Part shown: piece by piece, positions 1-9,301 of the stretch | How the letters are laid out: the number at the start of each line of letters is the position of its first letter | Numbering within the stretch: position 1 is the stretch's first letter | Source of the DNA: Nioella sediminis | GTDB lineage: Bacteria > Pseudomonadota > Alphaproteobacteria > Rhodobacterales > Rhodobacteraceae | Direction: 5' to 3' | NCBI RefSeq assembly: GCF_001879695.1 | Contig: NZ_MNBL01000159.1 | Coordinates: forward strand, 1-47,160 | Length of the DNA stretch: 47,160 nt | Notes under the pieces: generated by a model | What the model saw: only the letters and a program-made list of their open reading frames with translations | Database searches by the model: none | Told to the model about the DNA's origin: nothing | Translations under genes and position numbers: made by a program

Positions 1-1
1 G

Positions 2-388
2 GGGTTCGCCGGATCGACCGCCGATGCCTTTACGCTTCTCGAACGTCTGGAGGCCAAGCTGGAGGCAACGCCCGGTCAACTGGCCCGCGCCAGTGTGGAA
101 CTTGCCAAGGACTGGCGGACCGACAAGTACCTGCAAAAACTGGAAGCGATGCTGATCGTCACCGACGGGCGCGATCTGTTTGTCATCACCGGCGCGGGCG
201 ATGTGCTGGAACCCGAGCACGGGATTGCAGCGATCGGATCGGGCGGGAACTATGCCCTCGCTGCGGCCCGCGCGATGATCGACGGGGACATGGGCGCCGA
301 GGATATCGCCCGCCGCGCCATGGCCATCGCCGCCGATATCTGCGTCTACACCAATGGCAACCTGACGGTGGAACGGATCGGCGCATGA
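2..388 (+). CDS. hslV: HslV, ATP-dependent protease peptidase subunit (C-terminal part, 5' truncated by window edge)
   Basis: HslV is the threonine-protease subunit of the cytoplasmic HslVU (ClpYQ) complex, and HslU unfolds substrates into its chamber. Reading from base 2, the frame is open from the window edge and gives about 128 residues starting [10 protein letters not shown], followed by [24 protein letters not shown] and ending [15 protein letters not shown]. These match the C-terminal two thirds of HslV, including the typical [13 protein letters not shown] stretch. The catalytic N-terminal Thr lies outside the window. The GTG at 95 is an internal Val, not a start. The stop overlaps the ATG of the next gene (ATGA, 385-388), so the two are probably translationally coupled. 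hslU follows one gene later. Confidence 0.95.
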   Translation, partial: GFAGSTADAFTLLERLEAKLEATPGQLARASVELAKDWRTDKYLQKLEAMLIVTDGRDLFVITGAGDVLEPEHGIAAIGSGGNYALAAARAMIDGDMGAEDIARRAMAIAADICVYTNGNLTVERIGA

Positions 389-1470
389 CCGGCGTCAACC
401 GCGACGATATCCGCGCCGCCGTTGGCGCGGGCATGATTTCCGAGGCCCAGGCCGCGTCCCTTGTGGCACTGTCCGACGCAAGGCGCGGGGTGCGCGAACA
501 CATGACCGGGCTTGATGAACCGTTCGAGCTGTACAAGGGCTTCAACGAGATTTTCATCGTCGTGGGTCTGAGCATCTTTTTCGCAGGCTGGCTCGGGCTG
601 ACCGGGCTCAGCCTGTTCGAGATCACATCCATCGGCTACATCGCCACGATGGTCTATGCGGCTCTGGCCGCGGGGGCGGTCATTCTGCTGGCCCGCTATT
701 TCACCCTCAAGCGCCGGATGGTTGCGCCGTCCATTGCGCTGGCGATCTTCTTTGGCATCTCGACGGCGCAGTTCGGCATGGGTCTCAGCTGGATGCTTCG
801 GGGGGACCTGCCGATGACCCTGACACTTGGCGCCGGTCTGTCCACCGTGTTGCTGTGCATCTATTACGCGGTGTTCCGTGTGCCCTTTGCCATGGCTCTG
901 ATCGCGCTTGGCGTCTTCGCCACCTGCTTTGGCATCATCGCGATCGGCGGCACCCTGCCCGATGATCCGCGCGACCTGTTTCTTCTGTCAGCCGAAGGCC
1001 CCTTCGCCGTCCTGACCATTGTGCTTGGCCTTGTCGGGCTTGCCGTCGCACTGCGCTTTGACATGAGCGACCCGCATCGCGTCACACGCCGGTCGTCCAG
1101 CGGCTTCTGGCTGCACGTCATTGCCGCCCCCGCTATCGTCAACACGGTTTCCCTGACGCTCTTTGATATCGGCACCGTCACCGCACAGCTGATGGTCCTG
1201 GTGTTCGTTCTGGCCATGGCGATCTTTGCCATCGCCATCGACCGCCGATCCTTCCTTGTGTCCGGTGTCGGCTATATCGTGGCGCTGGCCTTCACGGTGA
1301 TGGAAGGCGCGGCTTTCCTGTCCATCTTCATGCTTGGCCTCGTGCTGATCGTCCTCGGCGCGCAGTGGGAAAACATCCGCCGCGCCATCATGAACACGCT
1401 GCCGGGTTTCCCCGGCAAAACCCGCCTTCCCCCCTGGGACATTCTGACCCCTGAGGAGCCAATAACGTGA
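385..1470 (+). CDS. Polytopic membrane protein of unknown function inserted between hslV and hslU
   Basis: I do not recognise a characterised family. The 361-residue product has a soluble N-terminus of about 50 residues (including [12 protein letters not shown]), then roughly ten hydrophobic segments between residues 52 and 330, and a short Pro-rich tail ([12 protein letters not shown]). It is therefore an inner-membrane protein with no visible catalytic motif. The N-terminal stretch plus many TM helices recalls DUF2157-type membrane proteins, but this is only an impression. The ATG at 385 overlaps the hslV stop by 4 bp, and its own stop overlaps the GTG start of hslU (GTGA, 1467-1470). It is thus locked into the hslVU transcript and coupled on both sides, which suggests expression with the protease. 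Confidence 0.85.
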   Translation: MTGVNRDDIRAAVGAGMISEAQAASLVALSDARRGVREHMTGLDEPFELYKGFNEIFIVVGLSIFFAGWLGLTGLSLFEITSIGYIATMVYAALAAGAVILLARYFTLKRRMVAPSIALAIFFGISTAQFGMGLSWMLRGDLPMTLTLGAGLSTVLLCIYYAVFRVPFAMALIALGVFATCFGIIAIGGTLPDDPRDLFLLSAEGPFAVLTIVLGLVGLAVALRFDMSDPHRVTRRSSSGFWLHVIAAPAIVNTVSLTLFDIGTVTAQLMVLVFVLAMAIFAIAIDRRSFLVSGVGYIVALAFTVMEGAAFLSIFMLGLVLIVLGAQWENIRRAIMNTLPGFPGKTRLPPWDILTPEEPIT

Positions 1471-2783
1471 CCGACCTAACCCCCCGCGAAATCGTGTCCG
1501 AGCTGGATCGTTTCATCATCGGCCAGAAAGATGCCAAACGTGCCGTGGCCGTGGCCCTGCGCAATCGGTGGCGGCGTAAACAATTGGGCGACGACCTGCG
1601 GGACGAGGTCTATCCGAAGAATATCCTGATGATCGGCCCCACAGGCGTGGGCAAGACCGAGATCAGCCGCCGTCTGGCGAAGCTCGCCCGCGCGCCCTTC
1701 ATCAAGGTCGAAGCCACCAAGTTCACCGAGGTGGGTTATGTCGGCCGCGATGTAGAACAGATCATCCGCGATCTGGTCGATGCCGCGCAGATCATGGTGC
1801 GCGAACACATGCGAGAAGAGGTCAAGGCCAATGCCCATGAGGCCGCCGAGGAACGTGTGATCGAGGCCCTGGCTGGCACCGATGCCCGCGAACAGACGCG
1901 CGAGATGTTCCGTCGCAAGCTGCGCTCGGGTGAACTGGACGACAAGATGATCGAGCTGGAGATTGCCGATACCTCCAGCCCCATGGGCGGCATGTTTGAA
2001 ATTCCCGGCCAGCCCGGTATGGGCGCCATGGGCGGCGGCATGAACCTGGGCGATATCTTCGGCAAAGCCTTCGGCGGTCGCACCGTGAAACGGCGGATGA
2101 CGGTCGCCTCCAGCTATGACGTGTTGATCGACGAAGAGGCGGACAAGCTGCTGGATCAGGAAACCGTGACGCGCGAGGCGGTGCGCGCGGTCGAACAGAA
2201 CGGCATCGTCTTCATCGACGAGATCGACAAGGTCTCTGCCCGGTCCGACGCACGCGGCGCGGATGTCAGCCGCGAGGGCGTGCAGCGCGACCTGCTGCCG
2301 CTGATCGAGGGCACGACCGTCAGCACCAAGCACGGGCCGGTCAAGACCGACCATATCCTCTTCATCGCCTCGGGCGCCTTCCACATCGCCAAGCCCTCGG
2401 ACCTTCTGCCCGAATTGCAGGGGCGCCTTCCGATCCGGGTGGAACTGCGGGCGCTGACGGAAGAGGATTTCGTGCGGATTCTGACGGAAACCGACAACGC
2501 CCTGACCCGGCAATACACCGCCCTGATGGCCACCGAAGAGGTCACCGTTACCTTCACCGAGGATGGGATCAAGGCACTTGCTGCAATTGCCGCCGAGGTG
2601 AACACCAGCGTCGAAAATATCGGCGCGCGGCGGCTTTATACGGTGATGGAGCGGGTGTTCGAAGAGCTGAGCTTTACGGCCCCGGACCGGGGAGGTGATG
2701 CCGTTGTCGTGGATGCCGCATTCGTGGAAAAGAATCTGGGCGAGCTGATGCGCTCTGCCGATCTGGGGCGCTACGTGCTATAG
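1467..2783 (+). CDS. hslU: HslU, AAA+ unfoldase of the HslVU protease
   Basis: HslU is the hexameric Clp/Hsp100 ATPase that binds, unfolds and feeds proteins to HslV. The 438-residue length is typical. Visible features are Walker A GPTGVGKT (residues 57-64), the pore loop GYVG (90-93), a Gly/Met-rich I-domain region around residues 170-195 ([19 protein letters not shown]), Walker B with the following acidic residues in IVFIDEIDK near residue 250, the sensor and arginine-finger region around ELQGRLPIR, and a C-terminus LGRYVL of the kind that docks into HslV. The GTG start overlaps the preceding membrane-protein stop. The reading frame agrees with the family from residue 1. Confidence 0.97.
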   Translation: MTDLTPREIVSELDRFIIGQKDAKRAVAVALRNRWRRKQLGDDLRDEVYPKNILMIGPTGVGKTEISRRLAKLARAPFIKVEATKFTEVGYVGRDVEQIIRDLVDAAQIMVREHMREEVKANAHEAAEERVIEALAGTDAREQTREMFRRKLRSGELDDKMIELEIADTSSPMGGMFEIPGQPGMGAMGGGMNLGDIFGKAFGGRTVKRRMTVASSYDVLIDEEADKLLDQETVTREAVRAVEQNGIVFIDEIDKVSARSDARGADVSREGVQRDLLPLIEGTTVSTKHGPVKTDHILFIASGAFHIAKPSDLLPELQGRLPIRVELRALTEEDFVRILTETDNALTRQYTALMATEEVTVTFTEDGIKALAAIAAEVNTSVENIGARRLYTVMERVFEELSFTAPDRGGDAVVVDAAFVEKNLGELMRSADLGRYVL

Positions 2784-2818
2784 GCGGGCAAACGCCCTGT
2801 TATTCCGGTTCTTTGCCC

Positions 2819-3910
2819 GTGACTCGTTTCCTTCTGGCCGCGCTTCTGTTTCTGACAGCCGCCTGCGGAACACCGCCGAATATCGCCATGGTCACCCGCA
2901 CCGTTCCGGATGCCGGGGTGCGAACCGTTTTCGTCGCCACAAATCGCGCATTCGAGGATCAGAACTTCACTGCGGGTCGGGAAAGCGGGGTGGAGTACGC
3001 TCGGTTTGATGTCTCTATTCCGCCGAATCGTGACTTGGGTGAGGTAACTTGGCCTCGGGGCCAGGTCCCTGACCCGACAACCGATTTCGTCGTGACGGAC
3101 GCTGGCAGCTATCCCAGCCCAACGGCTTTTCGTGCCGATATTCGCACGGCGCTGAATGCGCTCCCGCCTGAAGATCAGGAGGTCGTGGTGTTCGTTCATG
3201 GCTACAACAACAACTTCGCGTCCGGTCTGTTCCGTATTGCGCAGATGGCACATGACTATGACGCGCCCGGCCTGACCGCGCATTTCGCCTGGCCGAGCGC
3301 GGGCAACCCTTTCGGCTACGTGTTCGACCGGGAAAGTGCGGCGTTTTCACGGGATGCTCTGGAACAGTTCCTGCGCGATCTGCACGCTGCAGGGGCGCGG
3401 CGCATCCTTTTGGTGGGACATTCGCTTGGTGGCCATATCACCATGGAAACCCTGCGCCAGATCCGCATTTCAGGCGATGACGCCGTCTTGCAGTCCCTGT
3501 CAGGGATTGTGCTGATCTCACCCGATATCGACATAGAAGTGTTCCAGAGCCAGGCACGCGCCGTGGACCCGCTGCCGCAGCCTTTCGTCGTCTTTACCTC
3601 GGCCAATGACCGCGCCTTGCGCTTGTCGGCAGGCATCACCGGGCGTCAGAACCGGCTTGGCAATCTAGGAACGGCAGAGGATGTGGCCGAGTTCAACATT
3701 CTGCTGGTCGATATCTCTGCCTTCCGATCCGGTGTCGGGGACTGGACCAATCATTCGACTCTGGTCACGTCGCCTTCGCTGATCCAGATGTTTCAGGGCC
3801 TGCCCGATATTGGCACGGGAAGCGGGGATATCCCGATTGATCTGGTCTCCGGGACGGTTCTGACGGTCAGGAACGCCACGCAAATCCTGTTGTCGCCGGT
3901 GGGACAATGA
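2819..3910 (+). CDS. Alpha/beta hydrolase, DUF900-type, probable lipoprotein
   Basis: This is a predicted envelope serine hydrolase of unknown substrate. From the GTG at 2819 the protein is 363 residues. It starts with a hydrophobic signal (VTRFLLAALLFLTAAC) ending in a lipobox-like TAAC, so Cys16 may be lipidated; the -3 residue is Thr rather than Leu, which weakens this. An oxyanion-type HGYNN motif (about 127-131) and the nucleophile elbow GHSLG (about 200-204) define the hydrolase fold, and the family match is to DUF900. A TTG two codons upstream (2813) is an alternative start. Neither start has a strong ribosome-binding site. The stop overlaps the ATG of the MFS gene (ATGA, 3907-3910), so the two are coupled. 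Confidence 0.85.
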   Translation: MTRFLLAALLFLTAACGTPPNIAMVTRTVPDAGVRTVFVATNRAFEDQNFTAGRESGVEYARFDVSIPPNRDLGEVTWPRGQVPDPTTDFVVTDAGSYPSPTAFRADIRTALNALPPEDQEVVVFVHGYNNNFASGLFRIAQMAHDYDAPGLTAHFAWPSAGNPFGYVFDRESAAFSRDALEQFLRDLHAAGARRILLVGHSLGGHITMETLRQIRISGDDAVLQSLSGIVLISPDIDIEVFQSQARAVDPLPQPFVVFTSANDRALRLSAGITGRQNRLGNLGTAEDVAEFNILLVDISAFRSGVGDWTNHSTLVTSPSLIQMFQGLPDIGTGSGDIPIDLVSGTVLTVRNATQILLSPVGQ

Positions 3911-5133
3911 CCGCCGCACTGGCTTTCCTGCGCGAAAACAAGGCGTTTCTGCTGGCCGGGGCCTTGCTGAGTTTCACGTCGAGCTTTGGGCAAACCTTCT
4001 TCATCTCGATCTTCGCGGGCGAGATCATGTCCACCTTTTCCCTGTCTGACGGGGATTGGGGATTGATCTACTCGCTCGGCACCACGGCATCGGCCATCGT
4101 CATGGTCTGGTCCGGGGTTCTGACCGACCGGCTGCGGGTCAGGGTGCTGGGGGCCATTGTGTTTGCCGGGCTGGCCTTCGCCTGTCTGTTCATGGCGTTC
4201 AATCCCTATGCGGCGCTGCTGCCCCTGTCCATTTTCCTTCTGCGCTTCACCGGGCAGGGCATGACAAGCCATATTGCGATGGTCGCCATGGCCCGCTGGT
4301 TCGTGGCAACGCGGGGCAAGGCGCTGGCCATCGCCGCATCCGGCTATGCCGTGGGCGAGGCGATCTTGCCGGTGCTGTTCGTGGCCGCCATGACCCTGAT
4401 CGACTGGCACTATCTGTGGATGGTTGCAGCCCTTTTCATCTTGCTGATGTTGCCGGTGATGCAGAGACTGCTGCGCCAGGAACGTACCCCGCAATCGCTT
4501 GCTGAAGGCGACACTGCGCTTGGCATGGACGGGCGGCACTGGACCCGAAAGGAGATGCTGCGGCATCCGCTGTTCTGGTTCGTGCTGCCCTCGATCCTGG
4601 GGCCATCGGCCTTTGTTACCGCGCTGTTTTTCCAGCAGGTGCATCTGGCTGAGGTCAAGGGCTGGAGCCATGTGGGCTTTGTCGCGCTGTTCCCGGTCTA
4701 CACGGGCGTATCGACGCTGTTCATGCTGTTGGCGGGGTGGGCAATCGACAGGTTCGGCACCAAACGTCTGATGCCTTTCTACCAGATCCCGATTGCGATC
4801 AGCTTCGTGGTGATGGCAAGTACCGAGTCGCTTTGGGGTGCGGCGCTTGCCTTTGCCTTGATGGCAATGACAACGGGGGCAAATTCGACGCTTCCCTCCG
4901 CCTTCTGGGCGGAGTTCTACGGCACGCGCCATATCGGCGGGATCAAGTCCATCGCCACGGCTGCGATGGTCCTTGGCTCTGCCATCGGGCCTGCAATTTC
5001 GGGGGTGCTGATTGATCGGGGCATCACATTCCCCGAGCAGATGTTGGGAATCACGATGTGGTTCCTGCTGGCCTCTGGTCTGATCTGGTTCGGGGTGACG
5101 ACCGCCGCCCGCAGCCTATCGCGCCCGGCGTAG
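3907..5133 (+). CDS. MFS transporter
   Basis: This is a 408-residue inner-membrane transporter of the major facilitator superfamily with about twelve hydrophobic segments. The loop between TM2 and TM3 carries a degenerate family signature (SGVLTDRLRVRVLG), and the matching loop of the second half reads AGWAIDRFGTKRLMP. Substrate cannot be deduced. The central loop (about residues 190-215, QERTPQSLAEG) separates the two halves. It overlaps the upstream hydrolase by 4 bp. Its 3' end overlaps the convergent Smr gene by 18 bp (5116-5133), an unusually deep convergent overlap that leaves no room for a dedicated terminator. Confidence 0.9.
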   Translation: MTAALAFLRENKAFLLAGALLSFTSSFGQTFFISIFAGEIMSTFSLSDGDWGLIYSLGTTASAIVMVWSGVLTDRLRVRVLGAIVFAGLAFACLFMAFNPYAALLPLSIFLLRFTGQGMTSHIAMVAMARWFVATRGKALAIAASGYAVGEAILPVLFVAAMTLIDWHYLWMVAALFILLMLPVMQRLLRQERTPQSLAEGDTALGMDGRHWTRKEMLRHPLFWFVLPSILGPSAFVTALFFQQVHLAEVKGWSHVGFVALFPVYTGVSTLFMLLAGWAIDRFGTKRLMPFYQIPIAISFVVMASTESLWGAALAFALMAMTTGANSTLPSAFWAEFYGTRHIGGIKSIATAAMVLGSAIGPAISGVLIDRGITFPEQMLGITMWFLLASGLIWFGVTTAARSLSRPA

Positions 5134-5718
5134 ATAGACGTAATACGCCCCTGTGCCGCCATGGCGGATATGTGCCTCCCGGATATCCAAGACTACGCGA
5201 CCAAGCGGCGGCATGTGCAGCCAGTTTGGAACCTGATGTTTCAGCACCCCGCGCCGGATCGGGATGGGGCCGGGATCGTCGCGGTCCTTGCCTTTTCCGG
5301 TGATCACCAGAACCAGCCTGAGACCGTCCTCATGCGCACCGAGGATAAACCGTGTCAGAACCGGGTGCGCCTGCGCCAGTGTCATCCCGTGCAGGTCGAT
5401 CCGCGCCTCGGGCTTCAGCTTGCCGCGCAGCATTTTCTTGTGGGTGCCGTGATCCATCCTCACCGGGGCATGGGCCAGCCGTTCGGAAACCGACGGCGCG
5501 AGCTGACTGCCGGGCATTGCGCTGGTCGCGGCCTCCCCAATGCGGAAATCGCTGACCTCGAAGCTTTGCTTGTGCTTCGGTTTCGAGTGGTGCCGGTCGG
5601 GTGTGGGGGCGAGATCTTCCTTCGGCTTCTGGGGCCTCGCGGCGGTGACCGTTCGCGTCACGGCGGACCACAGCTTGCGATCTTCCGCGCTGAGGGTTCT
5701 GGGCCTTCTTCGCGACAT
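5116..5718 (-). CDS. Smr-domain protein
   Basis: The C-terminal half of this 200-residue protein is a Smr (small MutS-related) domain: IDLHGMTLAQAHPVL at about residues 108-122, then LVLVITGKGKDRDDPGPIP and the late RGGTGAYYVYLRR-type end. The family has been linked to nucleic-acid nicking or structure recognition, with LDLHG and the HGxG-type motif as hallmarks. Here the second motif reads TGKG, as in many stand-alone YdaL-type Smr proteins. The N-terminal half is charged and probably disordered. It ends the leftward unit rnd-like group Tim44-mltA-smr with one base between mltA and smr, an arrangement I recall from other alphaproteobacteria near secB. Confidence 0.9.
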   Translation of the reverse strand: MSRRRPRTLSAEDRKLWSAVTRTVTAARPQKPKEDLAPTPDRHHSKPKHKQSFEVSDFRIGEAATSAMPGSQLAPSVSERLAHAPVRMDHGTHKKMLRGKLKPEARIDLHGMTLAQAHPVLTRFILGAHEDGLRLVLVITGKGKDRDDPGPIPIRRGVLKHQVPNWLHMPPLGRVVLDIREAHIRHGGTGAYYVYLRRAR

Positions 5719-5719
5719 A

Positions 5720-6745
5720 TCAGGCGTCCGGAACCATCAGGTTGGCCAGCTCGATCGGCATCAGCACGATCATCCGTCCGGGGTCGCGGATACGGCCAGC
5801 CTCCAGCCCGGCCTCATCCCCGAAGCCATAGAACACATCAGCCCGTTGTGCGCCTTGGATCGCAGAGCCTGTGTCCTGAGCGATCATCAGCCGGCGCAGC
5901 GGGCTTTCGCCATCCTTTTCAATCCAGACCGGTGCACCAAGCGGGGTGAACCGGGGATCGACCGCAATCGAGCGCATAGGCGTGATGGATCGGTTCATCG
6001 CGCCGAGCGGCCCGTCATCCGGGTTTCGCGTGCGGATGACGCGGAAAAACACATAGGACGGGTTGTGATAAAGCAGTTCGCGCCCCGCTGTCGGGTTACG
6101 CCGCACCCAGGACCCGATGACCTGCGCGGAGACCTGATGCGGCTGATAGATACCGCGGCGGATCAGCTCCTGTCCTATGGACCGGTATTCATGCCCATTG
6201 CGGCCAGCATACCCCACACGGATCACGCGGCCATCAGGCAGACGAATGCGGCCAGACCCCTGAATTTGCAGAAAGAACAGCTCGACCGCGTCATCGACCC
6301 AGGCAATTTCCAGCCCCTGGCCTTCCAGCAGCCCGTCCTGTTCAATCTCTCGCCTTGTGTGCCAGGGTTCCACCACATCTGGCGGCATTCGATAGACAGG
6401 GAACCGGTAACGAGAGGTTGGGGTCAACGACCCGCTCAGTTCCGGCTCAAAATAGCCCGTGAAAAGCGCGGGTTCATCACCACCGATCAGGACAGGACGA
6501 AAGAACAGCTCAAAGAAAGTGCGGGCATTGGGCTGCTGCTGCGCCACGGCGCAAAGGCGCAGCCATTCGCCGTCATTCATATCCGGGCAGGTGTTCAGAA
6601 AGACCTCAAGCGCAGCTTGATGATCGTCCTCGGCCCATCCGTCGAGATCGTCGAAACTGAGTATCTGTGCGTTGTGCTGTGCCATTACCGGGGCACAAAA
6701 CAGGGTCGCGGCGGACAAGACCAGAGAAAAAAGCCCGCCGCGCAT
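5720..6745 (-). CDS. mltA: MltA, membrane-bound lytic murein transglycosylase A
   Basis: MltA cleaves the glycan strands of peptidoglycan in the periplasm, forming 1,6-anhydro-muropeptides. The 341-residue product begins with a cleavable-looking signal peptide (GGLFSLVLSAATLFCAPVMA, residues 3-22) without a clear lipobox, so it may be soluble or weakly membrane-bound instead of a lipoprotein. The MltA domain shows FTGYFEPELSGS, then the C-terminal 3D domain with AQDTGSAIQGAQRADVF, which contains the Asp expected to be catalytic, and the YGFG sequence after it. It lies 6 bp downstream of the Tim44-like gene and 1 bp before smr. Confidence 0.93.
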   Translation of the reverse strand: MRGGLFSLVLSAATLFCAPVMAQHNAQILSFDDLDGWAEDDHQAALEVFLNTCPDMNDGEWLRLCAVAQQQPNARTFFELFFRPVLIGGDEPALFTGYFEPELSGSLTPTSRYRFPVYRMPPDVVEPWHTRREIEQDGLLEGQGLEIAWVDDAVELFFLQIQGSGRIRLPDGRVIRVGYAGRNGHEYRSIGQELIRRGIYQPHQVSAQVIGSWVRRNPTAGRELLYHNPSYVFFRVIRTRNPDDGPLGAMNRSITPMRSIAVDPRFTPLGAPVWIEKDGESPLRRLMIAQDTGSAIQGAQRADVFYGFGDEAGLEAGRIRDPGRMIVLMPIELANLMVPDA

Positions 6746-6751
6746 GGGGGG

Positions 6752-7408
6752 TCACCCGCCGGTTGCGACCAGAACCCAGTTCGGATCGGAACTGCCCATC
6801 TTGCGCCCGAAGGTCCAGACATCGCGCTGGCGCTTGATGGCATTGGGGTCGCCTTCGACCAGTTCACCCGCAGCGTTGCGCACGGCAGAGGTCAGCTCGC
6901 CCACGAAACGCACGGTGACTTCGGCCATATTATCGGCGCGGTCAAAACTTGCGTCCTGCAAGGCCAGTTCCCGCACTCCGACGAAATTCGCGTCGATGGA
7001 CAGACCCTGTTCTTCGCGGTTGCGGATCACCTCTTCGAAGGTTTCCATCACGTCATCGGCCAGGAACGGGCGCAGCCCTTCGACATCGCCGTTTTCAAAG
7101 GCCATAAGGATCATCTCATAGGCACCACGGGCACCTTGCAGAAACTCCGATACGGAAAAGCCGGGCTCTGCCATCTTCATCGCGGCAAGCGCCTTGGCGG
7201 CATCGGTACCGTCATCCACATGATCGGTGATATCGCGATCGGGGCCGCCCTCGATCACCTCGAAATCCCGACGCGCGGGACTGCGGCGCGCGGGCGCTTC
7301 CGCCTGCGGGTTCTCGTAACCGTCCCGCGTGCCAAGAACGCTGCGCAACTTCAGGATCAGGAAAATCGCGATCCCGGCCAACACCAGAAGCTGCAGTAGG
7401 GAATTCAT
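6752..7408 (-). CDS. Tim44-like domain protein
   Basis: This 218-residue protein has an N-terminal membrane anchor (LLQLLVLAGIAIFLILKL), a Pro/Arg-rich linker (residues 28-50) and a C-terminal Tim44-like domain (about residues 80-215). The domain includes FLQGARGAYEMILMAFENGD, LADDVMETFEEVI and the ending DVWTFGRKMGSSDPNWVL. In mitochondria the domain tethers the import motor to the translocon. The bacterial homologues are alphaproteobacterial inner-membrane proteins with a proposed but unsettled role in protein handling at the membrane. It is divergent from fxsA and secB and heads the mltA-smr unit. That setting favours an envelope-biogenesis role, which is inference. Confidence 0.88.
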   Translation of the reverse strand: MNSLLQLLVLAGIAIFLILKLRSVLGTRDGYENPQAEAPARRSPARRDFEVIEGGPDRDITDHVDDGTDAAKALAAMKMAEPGFSVSEFLQGARGAYEMILMAFENGDVEGLRPFLADDVMETFEEVIRNREEQGLSIDANFVGVRELALQDASFDRADNMAEVTVRFVGELTSAVRNAAGELVEGDPNAIKRQRDVWTFGRKMGSSDPNWVLVATGG

Positions 7409-7527
7409 GTCGGAACCTCTTTCGGGCGGGTGGGGTTAAATCTTGCGGCTCGATGGCACATATGTAGGCGCGGGGGGCGGTCAAGTCCATGTGCCAACCG
7501 CCGCTGTTGTCGAAGAAAGGACGCAAG

Positions 7528-8004
7528 ATGTGGCTGTTTTTCCTGTTTATCGGCGTGCCGCTGATTGAAATCGCCCTGTTCATCCAGGTGGGCGGGTTGA
7601 TCGGGCTGTGGCCAACACTAGGAATTGTGGTGCTGACGGCGGTTCTGGGGTCCATGCTGGTGCGGTCGCAGGGTGCTCAGGCGATGGCCAATCTTCGTAC
7701 CAGTTTCAACGACTTGAACGATCCAACCGAGCCATTGGCGCATGGCGCGATGATCCTGTTTTCTGGGGCGCTTCTGTTGACGCCGGGGTTTTTCACCGAC
7801 GCGCTTGGCTTTGCGCTGCTGGTTCCGGGCTTTCGCAATCTGGTGCTTCGAGAGCTGCGCAAAAGGATCAAGGTTGAATCGGTCGTTGCCGGGCAGCAGC
7901 AATGGACGCAAACACGTCAAAGCCCCGATGTGATCATCGAAGGCGACTATGAAGTTGACGAAAACCCGCCGCGAAACGGGCCTTCCGGGTGGACTCGCCA
8001 TTGA
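7528..8004 (+). CDS. fxsA: FxsA family cytoplasmic membrane protein
   Basis: FxsA is a small inner-membrane protein named for suppression of phage T7 exclusion by the F plasmid; its normal role is unknown. The product is 158 residues from the ATG at 7528. I prefer this to the ATG at 7489 because the family begins MWLFFLFIGVPLIEIALF, and an AAAGGA ribosome-binding site sits at the right distance upstream (around 7516-7521). Hydrophobic segments lie at residues 2-25, 30-50 and 72-100, and the central part contains LTPGFFTDALGFALLVPGF, typical of the family. The hydrophilic tail is poorly conserved. secB follows 55 bp later. Confidence 0.9.
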   Translation: MWLFFLFIGVPLIEIALFIQVGGLIGLWPTLGIVVLTAVLGSMLVRSQGAQAMANLRTSFNDLNDPTEPLAHGAMILFSGALLLTPGFFTDALGFALLVPGFRNLVLRELRKRIKVESVVAGQQQWTQTRQSPDVIIEGDYEVDENPPRNGPSGWTRH

Positions 8005-8059
8005 GGCAGCCGAATTCACCTGATAAACCGCCTGCAACCTTTTAAACCCGGAGATACAG

Positions 8060-8563
8060 ATGGCCGAAGAAAACGGGACCCAAGCCCCCGAAGGCGCAGC
8101 GCAGGCCCCCGTCCTGCCCAAGATGCAGGTCCTTGCCCAGTTCATTCGCGACATGTCTTTCGAGAACATCGCCGCCCAGAAATCCCTTCAGGGCAACACG
8201 CAGCCTGAAATTCAGGTGCAGGTCGGTGTCGAAGCGCGCAAGCGCCAGACCGAAAACCAGTACGATGTTGTCGTCAAACTGAAGATCGACAACAAAACCA
8301 AGGATGATGGCGCGCAGATTTTCCTGATCGAGCTGGATTATGCCGGCGTGTTCCAGATCGAAAACGTGAACGAGCAGCAGCTTCATCCGTTCCTGCATAT
8401 CGAATGCCCGCGCATGCTGTTCCCGTTCATCCGGCGCATCGTGTCCGACATTTCGCGTGACGGTGGCTATCCGCCGCTGAACCTCGACAACATGGATTTC
8501 GTGCAGATCTATCGCAACCAGCTGGCCCGCGTCGCGCAGACCAAGCCGCACGCGGACGCGTAA
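8060..8563 (+). CDS. secB: SecB, protein-export chaperone
   Basis: SecB is the cytoplasmic tetrameric chaperone that keeps preproteins unfolded and hands them to SecA. The 167 residues include the family hallmarks: VLAQFIRDMSFENIAAQ near residue 30, EIQVQVGVEARKR, IFLIELDYAGVF, LHIECPRMLFPFIRRIVSD and GGYPPLNLDNMDF. A short acidic N-terminal extension (AEENGTQAPEGAAQ) is usual in alphaproteobacteria. The SD is CCGGAGATACAG just before ATG. Its TAA stop (8561-8563) directly abuts the stop of the convergent dnaQ with no base between. Confidence 0.97.
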   Translation: MAEENGTQAPEGAAQAPVLPKMQVLAQFIRDMSFENIAAQKSLQGNTQPEIQVQVGVEARKRQTENQYDVVVKLKIDNKTKDDGAQIFLIELDYAGVFQIENVNEQQLHPFLHIECPRMLFPFIRRIVSDISRDGGYPPLNLDNMDFVQIYRNQLARVAQTKPHADA

Positions 8564-9301
8564 TCAGCCGAACTTCTTCCAGACAGCGCCGTCGCCCATC
8601 TCCTCTACAAAGGATGCATGGGCGGCGGCTTCTTCTTGGGTGATCCTTGAGGGCAGTGGATTGGGCCGTGGTTTCGGGCGCCAGGCTTCGGTCGGCTGGC
8701 CTGTCGAACTGGTTTCGACCCGCGCAGACAGCGCAAAATCGGGCTGACGCCCGCCAATCAGTTCCAGATAGACCTCTGCCAAGATCTCGGAGTCGAGCAG
8801 CGCGCCATGCAGAGTTCGTGACGAATTGTCGATCCCGAAGCGGCGGCAAAGTGCATCCAGAGACGCTGGCGAGCCGGGAAATTTCTTGCGCGCGATGGCA
8901 AGCGTATCGACGGCGCGTTCCCATGGGATCTGCGGCAGGTTCAGCCAGCGCAACTCCGCGTTCAGGAATTTCATGTCGAAGCTGGCATTATGGATGACCA
9001 GCTTGGAATCCATGCCCACGAAATCGAGGAATTTCTGCCCGAAGGCCGAGAAGACCGGTTTGTCCTTTAGCGTCACCTCTCCGGGGTTCGGGCCGCGGGG
9101 GCCGGATTCCAGCAGGTCAGGGCCGATACCGTGCACGCCAAACGCCTCGTCCGGCATGGACCGTTCCGGGTTGATATAGACGTGAAACGTTTCGCCCGTG
9201 GGTAGGTGATTATAGAGCTCGATCGCCCCGATCTCGACGATCCGATCCCCTGATTCAGGGTCGAATCCGGTGGTTTCAGTGTCGAGCACGATTTCACGCA
9301 T
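8564..9301 (-). CDS. dnaQ: DnaQ, DNA polymerase III epsilon subunit (3'-5' proofreading exonuclease)
   Basis: DnaQ is the proofreading subunit of the replicative polymerase core. The 245-residue product has DEDDh exonuclease motifs: Exo I VLDTETTGFD (DTE at residues 7-9), Exo II HNASFDMKFL (around 98-107) and Exo III HGALLDSEILAEVYL (near 160), with the Gly/Arg-rich linker and a short C-terminal tail expected to bind the polymerase alpha subunit. The start overlaps the end of coaE by 8 bp (9294-9301), placing it at the end of the maf-aroE-coaE-dnaQ unit. Its stop abuts secB. Confidence 0.96.
   Translation of the reverse strand: MREIVLDTETTGFDPESGDRIVEIGAIELYNHLPTGETFHVYINPERSMPDEAFGVHGIGPDLLESGPRGPNPGEVTLKDKPVFSAFGQKFLDFVGMDSKLVIHNASFDMKFLNAELRWLNLPQIPWERAVDTLAIARKKFPGSPASLDALCRRFGIDNSSRTLHGALLDSEILAEVYLELIGGRQPDFALSARVETSSTGQPTEAWRPKPRPNPLPSRITQEEAAAHASFVEEMGDGAVWKKFG

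Noticed and set aside
1476-2513. 345-codon - strand frame in hslU
   Set aside because: Antisense shadow of hslU; hslU itself is unmistakable.
5540-7399. 619-codon open frame on the + strand across smr, mltA and the Tim44-like gene
   Set aside because: It runs antisense to three clear genes and has no recognisable domain.
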